A stretch of 64,000 nucleotides of DNA from positions 124,001 to 188,000 of the forward strand of contig CAJNDS010001001.1 of NCBI GenBank assembly GCA_905221605.1, written 5' to 3'. The notes beneath the pieces were generated by a model, which saw nothing but the letters and a program-made list of their open reading frames with translations, had not been told where the DNA came from and did not search any database. The first letter of the stretch is position 1. Every line of letters begins with the position of its first letter. Made by a program: the position numbers and the translations under genes. The DNA is from Symbiodinium natans (Eukaryota > Sar > Dinophyceae > Suessiales > Symbiodiniaceae). Of this stretch, positions 60,751-64,000 are shown piece by piece.

Positions 60751-60754
60751 CAAC

Positions 60755-60849
60755 CTGACCCAAGCGTGGCGCAAAGATTACCATTGCCACGCGCCCAGCG
60801 CGCAGGGTGTCAGCGGCGCCGCGCAGGACACAGGGCTCCTGAAGAGGGG
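60755..60849 (-). CDS. Exon candidate, unknown gene (31 codons)
   Basis: CATTTTGCAG acceptor, frame PLQEPCVLRGAADTLRAGRV... with VIFAPRLGQ, donor CAG|GTTGAA. Strong protein texture; the frame stays open further (VEVEGLEGISPP). Confidence 0.6.
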
Positions 60850-60869
60850 CTGCAAAATGGATTTATGAG

Positions 60870-61380
60870 ACCCTACAAACAGGGTGTGGTCTCGGGTTTA
60901 GGGTTAGGGTCTAGCTCCAAACCCTGCAGTCCTACAAAGCAAACAGGCTTGGCAAGGCCGTACCCCTTTGCTGAAACCAGCTTGCAACGCCACGCTGGTA
61001 CAGCAGCTGTCCGCGAACACTGCACTCTTGCCCCAAAACCAGGGTGGGGCCCCCTAGTTATAAGTAGAGTTATAAGGGCCCTAAATTGGGTTATAAGGAC
61101 CCTAAGTTAGGTTATAAGTCCCTTAACTACAGTTAGTATAGTAAGGGGGCCCCACCCTGTAACCCTGTAAGCAGCCCTAAACCCGGAACCCTCCCATAAC
61201 CCTAGACCCTGACGCCCATAACCCTTTGGAAGGGCAAGATCTCCAAACCAGACCCCACAAGAACCCAGAACCCCATAACCTTATAACCCTAAACCCTTTC
61301 AACCCTAAACCCTAAACCCTAAACCCTAAACCCCAAACCCCAAACCCTATCCCGTCCCCGGATCCTGGCCGTCCACGTCC
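60870..61380. other. Inverted-repeat element and CCCTAAA variants
   Basis: CAGGGTGGGGCCCCCT (61039) pairs with GGGGGCCCCACCCTG (61145), enclosing four copies of AGTTATAAG..CCCTAA: a palindromic element of a tenth kind. Then degenerate CCCTAAA. No exon. Confidence 0.6.
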
Positions 61381-61382
61381 AC

Positions 61383-61417
61383 CTGCGCTTTGGAGGGGAG
61401 GGGCAACTTACTGTCGG
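61383..61417 (-). CDS. Exon candidate (11 codons)
   Basis: CATCCTAG acceptor at the end of family E copy E2, DSKLPLPSKAQ, donor CAG|GTGGAC. An alternative uses GCGCAG as acceptor for VDVDGQDPGTG. Confidence 0.33.
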
Positions 61418-61572
61418 CTAGGATGAGAGAATGAGGTACGCCATATCTAGCATATACCCTTTAAGGCATTATATAGGGTACCTCAGGTACCCTATATCCC
61501 CCCTACATATACCCTTTAAGGGATTGTAGAGGGTACCTCATTCCCTCATGCCCTACAAACCAACAGTAAGGC
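61410..61572. mobile_element. Family E element (E2)
   Basis: TTACTGTCGGCTAGGATGAG ... ATGCCCTACAAACCAACAGTAA. GGCAA precedes and follows the ends, a possible 5 bp duplication. The inner GGTACCTCA.. arms occur twice (tandem hairpins). Confidence 0.75.
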
Positions 61573-61619
61573 AAAGCGACTGGCGAGGCCCTAAGGGTGC
61601 TTTGGTTTGGGGCTTAGAG

Positions 61620-62240
61620 GGTTTCTAGGATTAGAGGGTTTGGGGTCTTGTTTAGGGTTGAGGGTTTATAGGGTTGTAGGGTTCTAAAGGGCTATGGGTT
61701 GGTGTTGCGTCTAGGGTTCTAGGGTTTAGGAATGTGTTTCTATACCACCTTCCTTTCCGACGGAAGATGATCTCTATGTCAGCAAAAACAAAACAACGGT
61801 TCGTAAGGGTTGGGTACTGGTTCGGGCTATAGCGCTTACAGAGCTTACTGAACATGATGATTGGAGTTGAGAGGGGCTTGGGCTCAGGGAGAATAGGGTT
61901 CAGGGAACTGCTCCAAAAAACCGTGTTTACTCAGCCTATTTTAGGGCTATGGTGAACTGACTTTCTTGACTTGAAAAAAGATGCAGGGCCCGATGGCTTA
62001 AACTCACTAGGGGCCAATCTTCTGCATGCCTCAGGGTCATCATTACCCCGGTTTAGGGTTTAGGGTTTAGGGTTTAGGGTTTAGGGTTTAGGGTTTAGGG
62101 TCTGGCTCTTGGGCTGCCAGTCCGCCCACAAGGGTAGGTGTTGGCTAATTTGCCGTACGCCGTCCTCAGAAGTAGGCCTTGGCCTACATGAGGTGTGAAT
62201 CTGCTACGACTCTCCGTACATCTCTCCACATCCTCTTGGA
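61620..62240. other. Spacer without supported exons
   Basis: TTTAGGG variants 61620-61730, unique AT-balanced sequence, array at 62050-62103. Confidence 0.45.
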
Positions 62241-62243
62241 ATG

Positions 62244-62346
62244 CTTTGGGGGTTCATGGGGTCCTTGTAAGTAGGGTTGCAAGTACCCTAAGTGAGGTTA
62301 TAGCCATATTCATCCTACTTGCAACCCGACTTCTAAGTGCCCAAAG
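62244..62346. mobile_element. Family B element (B13)
   Basis: CTTTGGGGGTTCATGGGG ... ACTTCTAAGTGCCCAAAGG with AGGGTTGCAAGTACC / CTACTTGCAACCC arms. Ends seven bases before E3. Confidence 0.7.
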
Positions 62347-62352
62347 GAAAAG

Positions 62353-62473
62353 CTTACTGTTGGGCAATTAGTAGGGAATGAAGGAATGAGGTACCCTATA
62401 TCCCCCTACATATAAAGGCCCTTTAAGGGATTATACAGGGTACCTCATTCCCTCATTCCCTACTAACCAGTAA
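62353..62473. mobile_element. Family E element (E3)
   Basis: CTTACTGTTGGGCAATTAGTAGGGAATG ... CATTCCCTACTAACCAGTAAG, 121 bp. Confidence 0.75.
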
Positions 62474-62688
62474 GTAAGAAAGGCCTGCGAATATGAACCC
62501 CCCGACTCCCCGCAGGCAGTGGCGCCCATGCCCCGTGTCAATCCACACCCTCATGGCTCACCGCTGAACGTGTCAACTTGATGGGGCCCAAGTCTTCTCC
62601 CCCCCCAAAACCCTAAACCCTAAACCCTAAACTCTCAACCCTCAAACCTCACCCCTGAACCCTGAACCCTGAACCCTAAACCCTACAC

Positions 62689-62770
62689 GAAGCCCTGGAA
62701 GTGCTTGGGTAAGAGTCGAAGTCACAGGCCTTGAGGATGTCGATGGCGCCTCGGCCCTCCTTGAAAAAGG
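62689..62770 (-). CDS. Exon candidate, unknown gene (27 codons)
   Basis: CCTTAAAG acceptor, frame FFKEGRGAIDILKACDFDSY..., donor TC|GTGTAG. Strong. Confidence 0.6.
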
Positions 62771-63075
62771 CTTTAAGGTTTGCCGGAATTTTGGGGTTTA
62801 GGGTTTAGGGTTTCGGGTTTAGGGAATTTTGGGGTTCTGTGGGGTTCAGATGCAGATGGGGGCCCCTCCTGGCCTAAACCCTGAACCCCAGACTGGTGGA
62901 ATTGAGATAGCGCTACGATACTCAGTGGCCTGCAGTGTAGCCAACACAAGCCCAGCACAAGCCCTCAATGCCAAAGCCCTGACTTAGCCTGACCCTACAT
63001 CTAAACCCTAAACCCTAAACCCTAAACCCTATAAAGCCTAAAACACACACACACACACCCTAAAGTCTGGTAAGC

Positions 63076-63145
63076 ATCCCAATTCGCTCGGTGCGGGGAG
63101 CTTGCTCGGTCGGTGCTTGGGGGAATTCCTGAATCAAAGGCAGCC
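63076..63145 (-). CDS. Exon candidate, unknown gene
   Basis: CTTCCAAG acceptor, frame AAFDSGIPPSTDRASSPHRA..., GC donor (GCTTAC). Another minus frame is open. Confidence 0.4.
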
Positions 63146-63210
63146 CTTGGAAGACCTTCGCCCCTACAACCCCTACAAAGTTTAGGGTTTAGGGTTTAGG
63201 GTTTAGGGTT

Positions 63211-63380
63211 TCTTGGAGGTTCATGGGTACTTATAAGTAGGGCTTATAAGTAGGGCAACAATGGTTAAGAACCCTATTTCCCTAAGGGTCCATGTACCTA
63301 ACTGGGGCATACTTGGATCCTAAAGTACCTTCGACATAGGGACTTTGGGCCCCCAGTCTATGACAATGAGGTACGTGGAA
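63211..63380. mobile_element. Half family B element joined to family D element (D3)
   Basis: CTTGGAGGTTCATGGGTACTTATAAG begins at 63213 without its right arm; CTAAGGGTCCATGTACC at 63285 begins a family D copy ending near GAGGTACGTGG. Confidence 0.6.
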
Positions 63381-63503
63381 TGTTCAGGGTTCAGGGTATC
63401 CCGAACAACCAAGTATGGCGCCTGGGACCCTAAACCCTAAACCCTAAACCCCAAACCCTAAACCCTAAACCCTAAACCTTAACATAGAACCCCCTTAAAA
63501 GAC

Positions 63504-63599
63504 CAAGCGCTTGGATTCGGGCTTCAACAGCGGCCCAGTAGCCAGCAATTCGTCGAGGGTGACCAGCTCTTCTGTGAACTGCTGCAATGGGTCCGGGTC
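63504..63599 (-). CDS. Exon candidate, acidic helical (32 codons)
   Basis: AGGGTGCAG acceptor, frame DPDPLQQFTEELVTLDELLA..., donor TTG|GTCTTT; phase 0. One of the most protein-like segments. Confidence 0.62.
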
Positions 63600-63609
63600 C
63601 TGCACCCTA

Positions 63610-64000
63610 CATGCTAAACCCTAAGCCCCTAGCCCCTAATAAAATGAGTCCCAACTGAGACCATGTAACCTGTACTAGGAGAGGGGACCGGCTGCGTAAG
63701 CCCTCTATCAATCTTTAGAGGAAGTACATTTTCGTATGAATTCTTACCCAGCGATGGATAAGGGCCAAGGCTTCAATGACCCCCATACGACTCTCGCGGG
63801 CTCAAGCCGCTGAGGTTTTCTGCGGAAAACCGGCCATGAGTCAAGCTCCTCAGCCCGAGGGAGATGCCAGGTTATGATTGCACACAGACCCCATCCGAAG
63901 CCACAAAACCCCAAACCCTAAACCCTACCTGCCTAAACTGATACGCTGACGGGCGCACTGATTTTTGATTTTTTCGTGAGCAACAAGTGCTCTGCTTTCG
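63610..64000. other. Window edge, nothing supported
   Basis: Mostly unique sequence with two short CCCTAAA runs. A GC-rich part (63780-63850) is open in more than one frame but has no clear splice sites. Confidence 0.4.

Larger units (their letters stand above)
1..64000. repeat. Interspersed telomere-like TTTAGGG/CCCTAAA tracts
   Basis: Dozens of separate tracts of 2 to about 25 units occur across the window in both orientations, so this is not one chromosome end. Larger ones are near 3280-3417, 5518-5582, 9661-9805, 14161-14270, 16612-16700, 17017-17092, 18050-18112, 18186-18345, 20885-20968, 21066-21180, 23920-24190, 31633-31693, 33303-33400, 42481-42618, 42958-43030, 43725-43899, 54175-54243, 57624-57710 and 58525-58610. 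Point variants (TTTGGGG, TTCAGGG, CTTAGGG, CCCTGAA) are common. The unit is the plant/dinoflagellate telomere type. Most tracts lie between exon candidates, some inside introns or inside mobile elements. Confidence 0.97.

Noticed and set aside
1-64000. CRISPR-like array from the regularly spaced repeats
   Set aside because: Seven-base units without constant spacers, eukaryotic gene structure, no cas genes.

Overview
The window looks like nuclear DNA of a dinoflagellate (inference). The sequence is studded with short TTTAGGG/CCCTAAA tracts in both orientations. Its genes are cut into very small exons, and introns use GT, GC and even GA donors. Many introns are, or contain, short palindromic elements flanked by target-site duplications (introners). 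All convincing coding signal lies on one strand (minus), as expected of unidirectional dinoflagellate gene arrays. A Ty1/copia element carries the glycine/lysine-rich, long polyprotein style seen in Symbiodiniaceae. The genus cannot be told from the sequence.

Reading from high to low coordinates (direction of transcription), roughly 64.0-42.4 kb holds dozens of 20-180 base exon candidates of unknown genes, including a probable start exon at 55873. From 42.4 to 33.4 kb lies an almost intact LTR retrotransposon with identical 200 bp LTRs and a CATTG duplication. Its polyprotein carries, besides Gag, protease, integrase, RT and RNase H, a methyltransferase-like block and a 2-oxoglutarate/Fe(II) dioxygenase-like block. 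From 30.9 to 13.4 kb come further exon candidates. From 12.65 to 9.35 kb there is a complete eight-exon multicopper oxidase gene that can be spliced by eye. Below 7 kb are more exon candidates, including a model from an ATG at 5083 to a stop at 2894.

Between exons the DNA is made of telomere-like tracts, at least nine families of 80-230 bp palindromic elements, long G/C or T-G homopolymers, and AT-rich or CT-rich microsatellites. The multicopper oxidase gene shows how these parts interact: introner insertions supply both splice sites, and telomere-like tracts sit inside two of its introns. At many other exon ends the donor site is the GTTTAG of a telomere-like repeat. Except for the retrotransposon and the multicopper oxidase, functions cannot be assigned, and exon calls rest on open frame, codon texture and splice signals only.
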